Under the pieces are notes generated by a model that saw nothing but the letters and a program-made list of their open reading frames with translations, did not search any database and was not told the DNA's origin. Positions 16,611 to 24,108 of a DNA stretch of 64,000 nt are shown in pieces. The translations under genes were made by a program, and so were the position numbers. Where the stretch lies: contig NZ_CP107532.1 in NCBI RefSeq assembly GCF_025813715.1, positions 2,604,001-2,668,000 of the forward strand, read 5' to 3'. Each line of letters begins with the position of its first letter. Position 1 is the stretch's first letter. The DNA is from Methylobacterium sp. FF17 (GTDB lineage: Bacteria; Pseudomonadota; Alphaproteobacteria; Rhizobiales; Beijerinckiaceae).

Positions 16611-16707
16611 AGGCCGGCAAATGCTTGAAGACGGGAACATGGTGGAAGCTCGACTGATCGGGGAGGAAGTCGCGCAGGGTTGCTGCGGCAAGCACGTGCG
16701 AAGGCGA

Positions 16708-17106
16708 TCAGACGAGGTCAGGCGGAGCTCGGGGCTGCCCCGGGTAGCAGGCGGGAGAGGTCGAGGAAGTCGGGGGTGGGATCGGCCACGACACCGGGTG
16801 CCAGTGCAGGGGGCGGATGGATGCTAGGCCCGTCGGCAGCGTCGGGAGTGTGATCCCTGCACAGCATAGCTGGCACAGAGCGCATCCTGGGAGCGCCGGA
16901 GCGGGCACTTCCGTATTCGCAGGGTCCGCCTCGCTCCCATCGACCGCATGGCCGCAGATGATAGGGTTGCGCAGGGGGTCGGACATCTCCGCGAGCATGA
17001 GCAGGGCCGCCGCCGGCGCGAGCGCCTGTGTCCAGAGCGCAAGCGCGATCAGGGCGACGCCGAGGATACCGCGGCGGCCGAGCAGCTGGGGGAGGATGGT
17101 GTGCAC
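16708..17106 (-). CDS. DUF2946-like small membrane protein
   Basis: The 132-residue product has an N-terminal membrane helix (GVALIALALWTQALAPAAALLML), a periplasmic part with IICGHAVDG and GCALCQLCCAG, and a Pro-rich tail (PTSSTSPACYPGQPRAPPDL). A Cys/His cluster after one helix with a C-terminal RAPP motif is characteristic of DUF2946 proteins found beside metal-uptake TonB receptors. It may bind copper or iron (inference). It sits between the PepSY protein (24 bp) and the TonB receptor. Confidence 0.65.
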   Translation of the reverse strand: MHTILPQLLGRRGILGVALIALALWTQALAPAAALLMLAEMSDPLRNPIICGHAVDGSEADPANTEVPAPALPGCALCQLCCAGITLPTLPTGLASIRPLHWHPVSWPIPPPTSSTSPACYPGQPRAPPDLV

Positions 17107-17130
17107 GGGAGCGCCGCCCGGTCGGCTATT

Positions 17131-18507
17131 TCAGGTCCTTGCCTGCGTTCGCAGCGCCTGCATGCCGAGGTCGAGCAGGAGCATGGCGAGGATGGCGAGC
17201 CCGGTCATTGGGAACAGGGCCCCGAGGACAAGCACGATCAGGGTCACGCCAGCAGCGACCCGCCGGTCGCGCGGCCACGGCGGTACGCCGAGGCGACCCG
17301 CCGGACGCCGCTTCCACCACATCGTCGCGGCGGTGACCGCGAGCAGGATGGTCGCTAGGCAGAAGGCCAGCATCGCAAACTGGTTGGCCCGGCCCCAGTG
17401 CTCGCCCTTGTGGATGCCGATTCCATACTGGATCGCACGGGCAACGCCGCCCAGGTCCCCGAACCGGACGTCGACCAGCGGCTTGCCGGTGTATTGGTCG
17501 AGGGAGATCATCCGCTGCCCCGTTACATCCTTCGGGTAGGCGGCCGCGGCGTAGACGCCGGTGTCCCCTGACGGCAGGGAGACCTCAAAGCCACGTGGCA
17601 TCCCAAGGCCCCGAAGGATCTCCACGGCACCCGCGAGCCCGATGGCGGGGATGTTGGCCGGTTGCGAGAGGGGCACCGGGGCGTCCTCCATCGCCCACCC
17701 AGTTGGGGTGAGCATCTCCTGCATGGGCACGTTCGAGACGGGCTTGTTGGCCCAGAGGGCGCTGGGCTGCCCCACGCCGGCCTCGTTGGACCAAGTGCGC
17801 AGTTGCTGGCCCCACCAGACCGACCATGGCAGCCCGGTCAGGGCGAGGAAGAAGATACCGGCACCGGCGACCAAGCCCGTGACGGCATGCAGGTCCCGCC
17901 ACCAGACGCGCTTGCGCGGTGTCCCCCGGACGCTCACGACCCCGCCGCCCTGCTGACGTGGCCACAAGAGATAGATGCCCGTCAGGACCAGGATGATGGT
18001 GAACCCGGCCACAACCTCGATGATGCCGTTGGCCACCGGTCCAAAGTAGGCGAGGCTGTGCAGGCGCCGCAACACCATCATGAATTCGTCGTCACGCGCC
18101 ACCCGGTCGAGCACCGAGCCGTCATACGGGTTCAGGTAGACCAGGATCTTGCGGGGTCCCTCGGCCATCGTCACGACCGCGGACGCGGACGGATCGACGG
18201 GGTCGGTCAGTGAGACCGGCACGGCGGTGGGTACGGCCTCGGAGGCGTTGAACAGCAGAACGTCTGCACTCAGGGGCTGACCCGTCTGCGCGGCGACCGT
18301 GGTCCGGTACGCGAACAAGGATGCGTTGACCTCGTCCTTGAACAGGTAGAGCGAGCCGGTCGCGGAGAGCAGGATCAGGAAGGGCAGGCAGAGCAGGCCG
18401 GCATAGAAATGCCAGCGCCAGACGGCGCGATAGACGGCATCCTGCATCGGGCGGGCCGCAGCCACGGCGCGGAAGGCCGTCGCGTCACCCTGAAGGGACT
18501 GAGACAT
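17131..18507 (-). CDS. PepSY-associated TM protein (PiuB-like)
   Basis: The 458-residue protein has the PepSY_TM layout. Helix 1 is VWRWHFYAGLLCLPFLILLSATGSLYLF (about 28-55). Then comes a periplasmic region with PepSY sequence (DPSASAVVTMAEGPRKILVY), helix 2 with IIEVVAGFTIILVLTGIYLLWPR, then RVWWRDLHAVTGLVAGAGIFFLALTGLPW, and C-terminal helices. His/Trp positions (WRWHFYAG, DLHAVTGL, GIHKGEHW) could ligate heme or relay electrons. PiuB-like proteins accompany siderophore receptors and are thought to help reduce imported ferric complexes. Confidence 0.85.
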   Translation of the reverse strand: MSQSLQGDATAFRAVAAARPMQDAVYRAVWRWHFYAGLLCLPFLILLSATGSLYLFKDEVNASLFAYRTTVAAQTGQPLSADVLLFNASEAVPTAVPVSLTDPVDPSASAVVTMAEGPRKILVYLNPYDGSVLDRVARDDEFMMVLRRLHSLAYFGPVANGIIEVVAGFTIILVLTGIYLLWPRQQGGGVVSVRGTPRKRVWWRDLHAVTGLVAGAGIFFLALTGLPWSVWWGQQLRTWSNEAGVGQPSALWANKPVSNVPMQEMLTPTGWAMEDAPVPLSQPANIPAIGLAGAVEILRGLGMPRGFEVSLPSGDTGVYAAAAYPKDVTGQRMISLDQYTGKPLVDVRFGDLGGVARAIQYGIGIHKGEHWGRANQFAMLAFCLATILLAVTAATMWWKRRPAGRLGVPPWPRDRRVAAGVTLIVLVLGALFPMTGLAILAMLLLDLGMQALRTQART

Positions 18508-18549
18508 GGGTTTGGGTCCGGGTCTGAGCGATCTGACAAGACGGATCGA

Positions 18550-18978
18550 TCAGGTGGTCGGCGGACCTCGTGGACTGACGGATTGGTCAGGCGGGGCCCG
18601 AGCCTGAACCGAACCGGCGTCGCGCCAGGGGATGACGCTCACACGTACAGAGGACGCCCAGGCGACGGTCGCGAAGACCTCTAGGAGTGGGTGGAACAGC
18701 TCGTTGGCATGCGCCACCGTGCAACAGGCATCATGCAGGCAGGCTGGGGCGTGCTCCCCAGGGAGGCGCACACCTATGTGCTCCGCACAGACCTCGTTGC
18801 CGACAGGAGCAAGCGGGCGCGCGACAAGGCCGCCGAGGAAAGCCTGCAGCAATAGCGCGTAGAGCGCGACCACCGAGATGATCGCGCGGCCATGGACAGT
18901 CCGTGGCAAGCACCCGCGCATCGCCGCATTTAGGGTCGGGTGTGGCAGACGGTCAATCGGCCATCGTGTGGCGTTCAT
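18550..18978 (-). CDS. DUF2946-like membrane protein
   Basis: The chosen start MNATRWPIDRL gives 142 residues; a start at MRGCLPRTV is also possible. One membrane helix (IISVVALYALLLQAFLGGLVA) precedes a periplasmic CAEHIGVRLPG, ACLHDACCTVAHANE cluster. This matches DUF2946 with Cys/His ligands. It is the first gene of the operon that continues with PepSY (42 bp), a second DUF2946-like gene and the TonB receptor. The two DUF2946-like proteins in one operon are only distantly similar. Confidence 0.6.
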   Translation of the reverse strand: MNATRWPIDRLPHPTLNAAMRGCLPRTVHGRAIISVVALYALLLQAFLGGLVARPLAPVGNEVCAEHIGVRLPGEHAPACLHDACCTVAHANELFHPLLEVFATVAWASSVRVSVIPWRDAGSVQARAPPDQSVSPRGPPTT

Positions 18979-19054
18979 GCTCACAGCCGCCACCAATCAA
19001 GAACCGTACTTTGGTCTGCTATCTGGTGGCGCCGGCGGCCGCCTCTACGCCCGG

Positions 19055-19175
19055 CTCGGGTCGGAACTGGAACGTCCGCTTCGGGACGAAAGGTCGAAGC
19101 CTGGTTGCCACCCCGAGCCGAACGTACCGAACCGCCGACGAATGATCGCTCTTGGGAAGCGCCCAGGGCGGACGA
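19055..19175. repeat. dispersed intergenic repeat, copy 2
   Basis: GTCCGCTTCGGGACGAAAGG, then CACCCCGAGCCGAACGTACC, GCCGACGAATGATCGC and CTTGGGAAGCGCC follow the order of copy 1 at 5022. The GGGTCGGGACCCGCC tail is missing or diverged. It lies upstream of the PepSY/TonB operon. Confidence 0.65.
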
Positions 19176-19275
19176 AGCGTCAGTTTCAGCTCACTCGCCT
19201 ATCCCCCCCGGTCAGGCCCTCCGCTCGCAGTAGCAAGGTGAAGGATTCTTCATCGGTTTCGCCGACCTCTTCAGG

Positions 19276-19734
19276 ATGGCGATGATCCCCCTGGACGAGG
19301 CCCGTCCTTACCTTTTGGCGGCCAGCTACGTCACGAAATCGTCGACGGGCCCCATCACGCGGCGTGGCCCGGCAATCGTCGCCTTGGCTTACGGGTGCGG
19401 GCTCCAGCCGGCCGAGATCCTCTGTCTGAAAGGGCGACATTGGCGCCCGGGCGGGGTGGACGTCCTGGATGTCGACATGGTCGGCATGACCATCGACAGC
19501 GCTCCCATCCGCACCCGACATCGCCGGTTGCCGATCCCGCCGCACGTGAGGACGCTGGTGGAGGCCTATATGGGCGTCTCGCGGATGCCGGTGAGGGACG
19601 AGCCGATCTTTCGGGATGCCGATTGCAGCGAGGCCACCATGGGGAGCCTGATAACTCAGTTGCGAAACCCCGGCCGTCGAACGGGGCAAACCTCACCGCT
19701 GCCGCCTTCGCCGCTGCCTTCGCGACCTCGGTGA
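19276..19734 (+). CDS. tyrosine-recombinase-like protein, partial or degenerate
   Basis: The 152-residue product contains AIVALAYGCGLQPAEILCL, the first core motif of XerC/phage integrases, and then RTRHRRLPIPPHVRTLVEAY and DEPIFRDADC, like later core segments. The catalytic Arg of the first motif (GLRxSE) is Gln here. The HxxR and active-site Tyr region is missing; the frame ends in low-complexity Pro/Ser sequence. It is therefore probably an inactive integrase remnant rather than a working recombinase. Confidence 0.45.
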   Translation: MAMIPLDEARPYLLAASYVTKSSTGPITRRGPAIVALAYGCGLQPAEILCLKGRHWRPGGVDVLDVDMVGMTIDSAPIRTRHRRLPIPPHVRTLVEAYMGVSRMPVRDEPIFRDADCSEATMGSLITQLRNPGRRTGQTSPLPPSPLPSRPR

Positions 19735-20456
19735 TGTGGCCCCTTCGCGGCGAGGACGAGAGCGTCTTGAAGCCTGGCTTGTACGAGTATCTCACAGCGT
19801 TAAAGCCCTGGGAGGGATCCGCTTGGCGAACCGGGCACCCGCCACTGGGGGCCCTGCGGACATACCTTGCGAAGCGCGTCGAGATGTGGAGGATCGACCG
19901 CTCGTTCTGGCATCCCGCTGCCCAGCCAGATTCGACAACCAGCACCGAGCCTTGACGCGGTATCAGCATACCGCAAAAGTATGGTGACACGGTTGGGGTT
20001 TGGTCCGCGAATGGAAGTGAATTGATCCGTTTCGGCCTGTTTATGCCGCTGCCGGACGATACGAAACGACATCGGAACAGAGGGAAATCTACGCATTCGC
20101 GTCCGCCTAGCGCGCGGAGGCCCAAGCGCAGAAACCCATAGGCGGCAAAAACTTGGATCGTTTCGACGACACCGTCCAGTGTTCAAAGGCCAGGGAAATA
20201 ACCCGGTGCGCATGGGCAATCCCCGATGCCCGACTTCCGCTTCGCCCAGGGTCCCGTAACGGCGTGAGACCTACAACGATTTCCACTTCAAGGCTATCTG
20301 CCCAGGGCACTGGGTGAGCGGGTCGCTTGGCACGGCCAGGAGCCATGACGCTCGACGTGCGCCATTCTAGAGCGGCCGAGGCTGAACAAGCCGGCCGCCT
20401 CGTCCACCTTGGGGGCTCCTAGGCTTGGCGCGGCGCTTCCGTCGCAGGACTTCCCC
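19735..20456. other. 722-bp region without a recognisable gene
   Basis: Frames here are short and overlapping, without family motifs or good ribosome sites. Near 19965 a small dyad (CATAC / GTATG around CGCAAAA) is visible. The end contains the stress promoter of the next gene. Confidence 0.4.
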
Positions 20457-20481
20457 GGAACGCCGTTAGATGCCTCACGTT
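20457..20481 (+). promoter_or_regulatory. EcfG-type general stress response promoter
   Basis: GGAAC at 20457-20461, 16 nt, then CGTT at 20478-20481 is an exact match to the alphaproteobacterial EcfG consensus GGAAC-N16/17-CGTT. It lies 37 bp before the ATG of the DUF892 gene, a typical stress-response member. Confidence 0.75.
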
Positions 20482-20517
20482 GGCCGCCGAACCGCTTCTC
20501 ACAGGAACATCGGATAC

Positions 20518-21030
20518 ATGGCCAGCACGGATATCGGCACGATCTACGCGGGAGCACTTCGGAATACGCGCGCTCTGGAGAAGCAGGGGCTGGAGCAGAT
20601 GGAGCGACAGCTTTCCGGATTGGAGCGCTATCCCGACTACGCCGCGGTCCTACGCCGTCACGTCGAGACCACGAAGGCGCAGATCGACCGCCTAGACAAA
20701 GCGCTGGCCGCCGTCGGCGAAAGCTCCTCGTCGCTCAAGGAGACGGTCACCAGCGTCGCCGGCTCCATCGGGGCAGCGGTCCATGCCATCGCCCAGGACG
20801 AGACCCTGAAGAACCTCTACGCGGGTTACGCCTATCAGTACGACCAGGTGGCGGCTTACCGCTCCCTGGCCATTATCGCGGAGCGGGCCGGCAAGACCGA
20901 TCAGGTCTCAGGCTTCCACACCGCGGCCGAGGAAGAGGTGAAGGTCGCCGAGGAGATCGCCGGCCTGATCGAGCCGGTCACGAAGACCTACCTCGACCTC
21001 ACCCTCAGCGGCGCCAAGGCCGATAGCTAA
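20518..21030 (+). CDS. DUF892 ferritin-like stress protein (YciF-like)
   Basis: The 170-residue all-helical protein starts MASTDIGTIYAGALRNTRAL with CAGGAAC upstream. It follows the DUF892/YciF pattern: an N-terminal helix ending LEKQGLEQMERQLSGLERYPDY, HVETTKAQIDRLDKAL, then LKETVTSVAGSIGAAVHAIAQDE, AYQYDQVAAYRSLAIIAERAG and a last helix with AAEEEVKVAEEI. The Glu/His positions suit a four-helix di-iron fold. The EcfG-type promoter before it indicates induction in the general stress response. Confidence 0.85.
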   Translation: MASTDIGTIYAGALRNTRALEKQGLEQMERQLSGLERYPDYAAVLRRHVETTKAQIDRLDKALAAVGESSSSLKETVTSVAGSIGAAVHAIAQDETLKNLYAGYAYQYDQVAAYRSLAIIAERAGKTDQVSGFHTAAEEEVKVAEEIAGLIEPVTKTYLDLTLSGAKADS

Positions 21031-21154
21031 AAACGTTCCGGGCGGCCCTGCGATGGTCGCCCGGCCCTAGTCTGCATGCCGAAGGTCAAGGCCGGACGGA
21101 GCCACTTGCGCCGGCCGGAAACATATCCGCTAGCGTCCCCAGCCTCGGCAACGC

Positions 21155-21517
21155 CTACTTCATCGTTGCCAAGTAGGCGATGACGTCCGCGACCTTCTTG
21201 TCGTCCTTGAGGCCCTGGTAGACCATCTTGGTGCCCTTCACCTTGTTGGCCGCAGGCCCAATCAGCCATTCCTTCAGATTAGCCTCGTCCCAGGTGATGC
21301 CTGACTCCTTGAGCGCGGTCGAATAGTTGTACCCCTCTACGGACGCGGCCTTGCGTCCGACGACGCCGGTCAGGTTTGGGCCCACGCCGTTCTTGCCGAA
21401 GGCGTGGCAGGCCTTGCAGGCCGTGAATGCCTTCTCGCCAGCTGCCGCATCCTGGGCCTGCGCGGAGAAAGTAGGAAGGAGCAGTGCGAAGGCGGCGCCG
21501 ATGATCGGATTACGCAT
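21155..21517 (-). CDS. class I cytochrome c (c2-like)
   Basis: The 120-residue protein starts MRNPIIGAAFALLLPTFSAQA with a clear signal peptide. CKACH, the covalent heme site, follows in EKAFTACKACHAFGKNGVGPNLTG, and KVKGTKMVYQGLKDDKKVADVIAYL gives the Met axial ligand. This is a periplasmic electron carrier of the cytochrome c550/c2 type. An upstream in-frame start (21571) would disrupt the signal peptide, so I prefer 21517. It has no obvious operon partner. Confidence 0.9.
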   Translation of the reverse strand: MRNPIIGAAFALLLPTFSAQAQDAAAGEKAFTACKACHAFGKNGVGPNLTGVVGRKAASVEGYNYSTALKESGITWDEANLKEWLIGPAANKVKGTKMVYQGLKDDKKVADVIAYLATMK

Positions 21518-21726
21518 CAGTATGGATCTCCAGGTGCGACAGTCGACGCTCGCACGTAACCGCTTGGCCACGCTGCAGAACCTGAGCCGCTATAACCAAC
21601 ATAGGAAGTATCCGGTCGGCGACCGGGGGTAGGACGATGCGGCCAAAAGCAGCCTGGCCGCGACGGATTGAAGTCGAGATGCAAGCGAATGCCGCCCGCA
21701 GGGGTGAGCCGAAGCCATTAGGATCC

Positions 21727-22128
21727 ATGACGATGCTCTCACAAGCGGCTATCCTGCTGACAGCCCTCCTGTTCGGTGGGATGGTCCTGTACTCGTTCGG
21801 GTTCGCCTCGTTCCTGTTCAGCGCCCTTCCCGCCGACGCGGCAGGCCCACTCCTGCGCCGGGCCTTCCCTCACTTTTACGTTTTCGTCATAGGATGCGCT
21901 TTCGCCGACGCGGCGTTGACAGCCACTCTCGATGGGACCTCCGCCCTCATCCTTGGGCTCATCGCCGCCACGGCACTCCTCACGCGCCAGATCCTCGTGC
22001 CAGCTATCAACGCTGCGACCGACATGGGTAGTCGTCGACGCTTCGGCGTGCTTCATACCGGCTCGGTCCTGATCACCCTGGCCCACATAGCCGGCTCGGC
22101 TGCGGTGATCCTGAGGCTTTCCGCCTAG
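21727..22128 (+). CDS. DUF4149-family membrane protein
   Basis: The 133-residue product starts MTMLSQAAILLTALLFGGMVLYSFGFASFLF. It has four helices and the DUF4149 phrases LRRAFPHFYVFVIGC, ALLTRQILVPAINAATD and GVLHTGSVLITLAHI. The Pro/Asn-Ala in LVPAINAATD is the family hallmark. Function unknown; not essential in any pathway I can name. Confidence 0.8.
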   Translation: MTMLSQAAILLTALLFGGMVLYSFGFASFLFSALPADAAGPLLRRAFPHFYVFVIGCAFADAALTATLDGTSALILGLIAATALLTRQILVPAINAATDMGSRRRFGVLHTGSVLITLAHIAGSAAVILRLSA

Positions 22129-22221
22129 CTTAAGACGGTGGTAGCCTGCGCCACCCACCCTCGCAAAGGCGGCCAAGCCGCAAACCATCGGAGTCGGCCG
22201 CAGTTCCGACCGCCCGGGATC

Positions 22222-22428
22222 AACCCAAGACAGCCACGCTGTCCGGAGGAAGGCGGCCCGGCCGTCTCCGCTCCGGAACGCACCAGATTCGGCACGCGGC
22301 TGATCGGACGGAGCCTGGCCGGCAGCTTTGGGGGTGAAGTCGATCTGACCTACCCGGTCACCGGCGTGGTCTGTACCATCGACGCCCCGCTCCATGGCCT
22401 GCACGCCGAGGATACCCCTACGCTATAG
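22222..22428 (+). pseudogene. HWE-type sensor kinase, C-terminal fragment
   Basis: The frame reads RTRFGTRLIGRSLAGSFGGE, then VDLTYPVTGVVCTIDAPL. This is the last ATP-binding (G2-box) segment of HWE/HisKA_2 kinases (GFGSRLIERSLA, then a beta hairpin ending TAPL). The histidine, N and D boxes are missing upstream, so it is a deletion relic. It faces a NepR-like ORF; together they may be what is left of a general-stress-response locus. Confidence 0.65.
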
Positions 22429-22449
22429 CTTCCATAGGTCTCAGCGGAC

Positions 22450-22650
22450 CTAGCGCAAACCTCCAGTAAAGGCTCGATGGATGCGATGCATCAGTTCGCC
22501 GATACGTCGGGAAGGCGGTTGCGCCGGCAGTGCGTCGTACATCGCGCGCAGGGTCCGGCCGAGATGCCTCTCGGTGGCGTTCCTCGTGGACGCGTACACC
22601 CGGTCGCTCCGTATCATGGGTATGGGCTTTCCGGTCTCGCCGTCCGACAT
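22450..22650 (-). CDS. NepR-like anti-sigma factor (putative)
   Basis: The 66-residue ORF contains ERHLGRTLRAMYDALPAQPP followed by SRRIGELMHRIHRAF. NepR proteins, the anti-sigma factors of EcfG, share a core of the form IGxxLRxMYDxxxxxPVPDRF..LL..L. The match covers the first core helix and the following P-P-S-R. The second helix (GELMHRIHRAF) is compatible. It has no strong ribosome site. The kinase fragment next to it fits the usual PhyR/NepR/kinase neighbourhood. A coincidental match is possible at this length. Confidence 0.45.
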   Translation of the reverse strand: MSDGETGKPIPMIRSDRVYASTRNATERHLGRTLRAMYDALPAQPPSRRIGELMHRIHRAFTGGLR

Positions 22651-22732
22651 CTAAGCGCCCTGATCGTTCCGAAGGCACGGTGTGCCCGCCGCCTTTGCCC
22701 GCAATGAAGTCCGTAATACCAACTCTCATTGA

Positions 22733-23284
22733 TCAGCATGCATGAGCCCATTGGCGCCGTCCGATGGACGTGATGCGCCAGGGCTGGGCGATGAGCTTGT
22801 TCCAGGCGTTGCAACAGTGGTCGAGGATGTCGGCATAGGATCGGAAGACGCGGTTGCCGAGCCAGTTGTCCCGCATGAACTGCCAGAGGTTTTCGACGGG
22901 GTTCAGCTCGGGCGAGCGGGCTGGGAGGGGCAGCAGGGTGATGTTGTCGGGCACAGGCAGCTTCCTGGTGGTGTGCCAGCCGGCCTGATCGAGCAGCAGC
23001 ACGGCGTGGGCGCCGGGCGCGACGGTTGCGGAGATCTCTTCGAGGTGATGGGCCATGGCCGAGGTGGTGCAACGGGGCATAACCAAGCCTGCCCCCACGC
23101 CTCGGGCCGGACAGATCGCTCCGAAGATGTAGGCCGAGGCCGTGCGCTGATCCTTTGGCGCCGAGGGACGCGTTCCACGCTTAGCCCAGCGTCGGGTGAG
23201 CGTGTTCTTCTGGCCGACACGGGCCTCGTCGCAGAACCAGATCTCTACGGGCTTGGCCCCGACAGCCTGCGCGATCTGCGCCAA
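22733..23284 (-). CDS. IS630 transposase, DDE half (orfB)
   Basis: The frame encodes EIWFCDEARVGQKNTLTRRW (first Asp), HAVLLLDQAGWHT (second Asp) and LPARSPELNPVENLWQFMRDN (Glu), the DDE triad of IS630. The independent TTG start is poor. Reading -1 at AAAAAAG just after the orfA VFKK codons joins it in frame as FKKSFTDRLAQIAQAVGAKP, which gives a full-length transposase. Confidence 0.85.
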   Translation of the reverse strand: MAQIAQAVGAKPVEIWFCDEARVGQKNTLTRRWAKRGTRPSAPKDQRTASAYIFGAICPARGVGAGLVMPRCTTSAMAHHLEEISATVAPGAHAVLLLDQAGWHTTRKLPVPDNITLLPLPARSPELNPVENLWQFMRDNWLGNRVFRSYADILDHCCNAWNKLIAQPWRITSIGRRQWAHAC

Positions 23285-23790
23285 ACGGTCGGTGAAGCTT
23301 TTTTAAAAACAGCCGCGGCGTCCGGGTCCTGGGCGTGATGGCGTGGACGGGCCGAAAGCTTCCGGTAGCCCATGGTCCGCAAGACCCGGCTCAAGGTCTG
23401 CTCGGAGACCGACACGCCGTGATCCTCGCACAGGATCTGGGCAAGGTCGCACAAGCGCCAGCGGACCACACCGTGGGCGGCGGGCGTCGGCCCCTGTTCG
23501 ACCAGGGCCCTGAGAACCTCGCGCTGGTCGGCGTTCAGGCGCGGACGGGCACCCGGGGCCTTGCCGTCGATTAGCCCGCTTGGGCCATCGGCGTTGAAGG
23601 CCATCACCCAATCACGCACCGTCTGCAACCCGACCCCGCCGATCTCGGCCGCCTCCGAACGCGAGCCACCCGCGGCAATCACAGACAGCGCCAACAGGCG
23701 GCGGGTCTGGGACGGATCACGTGACCCCTTGGCTAAGACACGCAGGGCCTCGGCATCAAAATCCGACCGCAGCGGTACCGGAGCAGCCAT
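23245..23790 (-). CDS. IS630 transposase, DNA-binding half (orfA)
   Basis: It starts at ATG 23790 (MAAPVPLRSDFDAEALRVLA); a TTG at 23811 is also open. It has two helix-turn-helix units: SRSEAAEIGGVGLQTVRDWV and the SVSEQTLSRVLRTMGYRKL winged helix. After VFKK the 0-frame continues only into about 20 unrelated residues, so the run GTTTTTAAAAAAGC is a programmed -1 site producing the orfAB transposase. Confidence 0.85.
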   Translation of the reverse strand: MAAPVPLRSDFDAEALRVLAKGSRDPSQTRRLLALSVIAAGGSRSEAAEIGGVGLQTVRDWVMAFNADGPSGLIDGKAPGARPRLNADQREVLRALVEQGPTPAAHGVVRWRLCDLAQILCEDHGVSVSEQTLSRVLRTMGYRKLSARPRHHAQDPDAAAVFKKASPTVWRRSRRLSGPSP

Positions 23791-24108
23791 CGCATCCTCC
23801 TCAGGCTCCAAAACCAGAGGACAGAATCATGACCCGCATATCGACGCCACCCCGCGTGAGTCTCGCTCAACGAGGCTTGGTATAAGGTCCGTCCAAACAT
23901 ATCGGGGGACTAAGGTTCCCTCCGAGGCGTCGAAGGCGGACATGTCACCGGACGATGATCCGTCAGAGCGGCGTCGGCGGTCCTTCCAACGACAACCGAG
24001 CATCGTGCCCGGAGCGGAGGGGTCCGTCCGGACCCCTCCGCCTATGGCCGGAGCCGGATCAAAACCTGAGATCCCGTTTTCACAGGTATGCGCCTGCGCT
24101 ACCCTGGC

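Larger units (their letters stand above)
22717..23882 (-). mobile_element. IS630-family insertion sequence
   Basis: The ends TACCAACTCTCATTGA and (reverse complement) TACCAAGCCTCGTTGA are imperfect inverted repeats that include the TA target duplicated by IS630. Two overlapping minus-strand ORFs make one transposase through a frameshift at the T5A6G run near 23300. Confidence 0.85.

Noticed and set aside
14541..16628. 695-codon plus-strand open frame
   Set aside because: Antisense to a clear TonB receptor; no recognisable domain.
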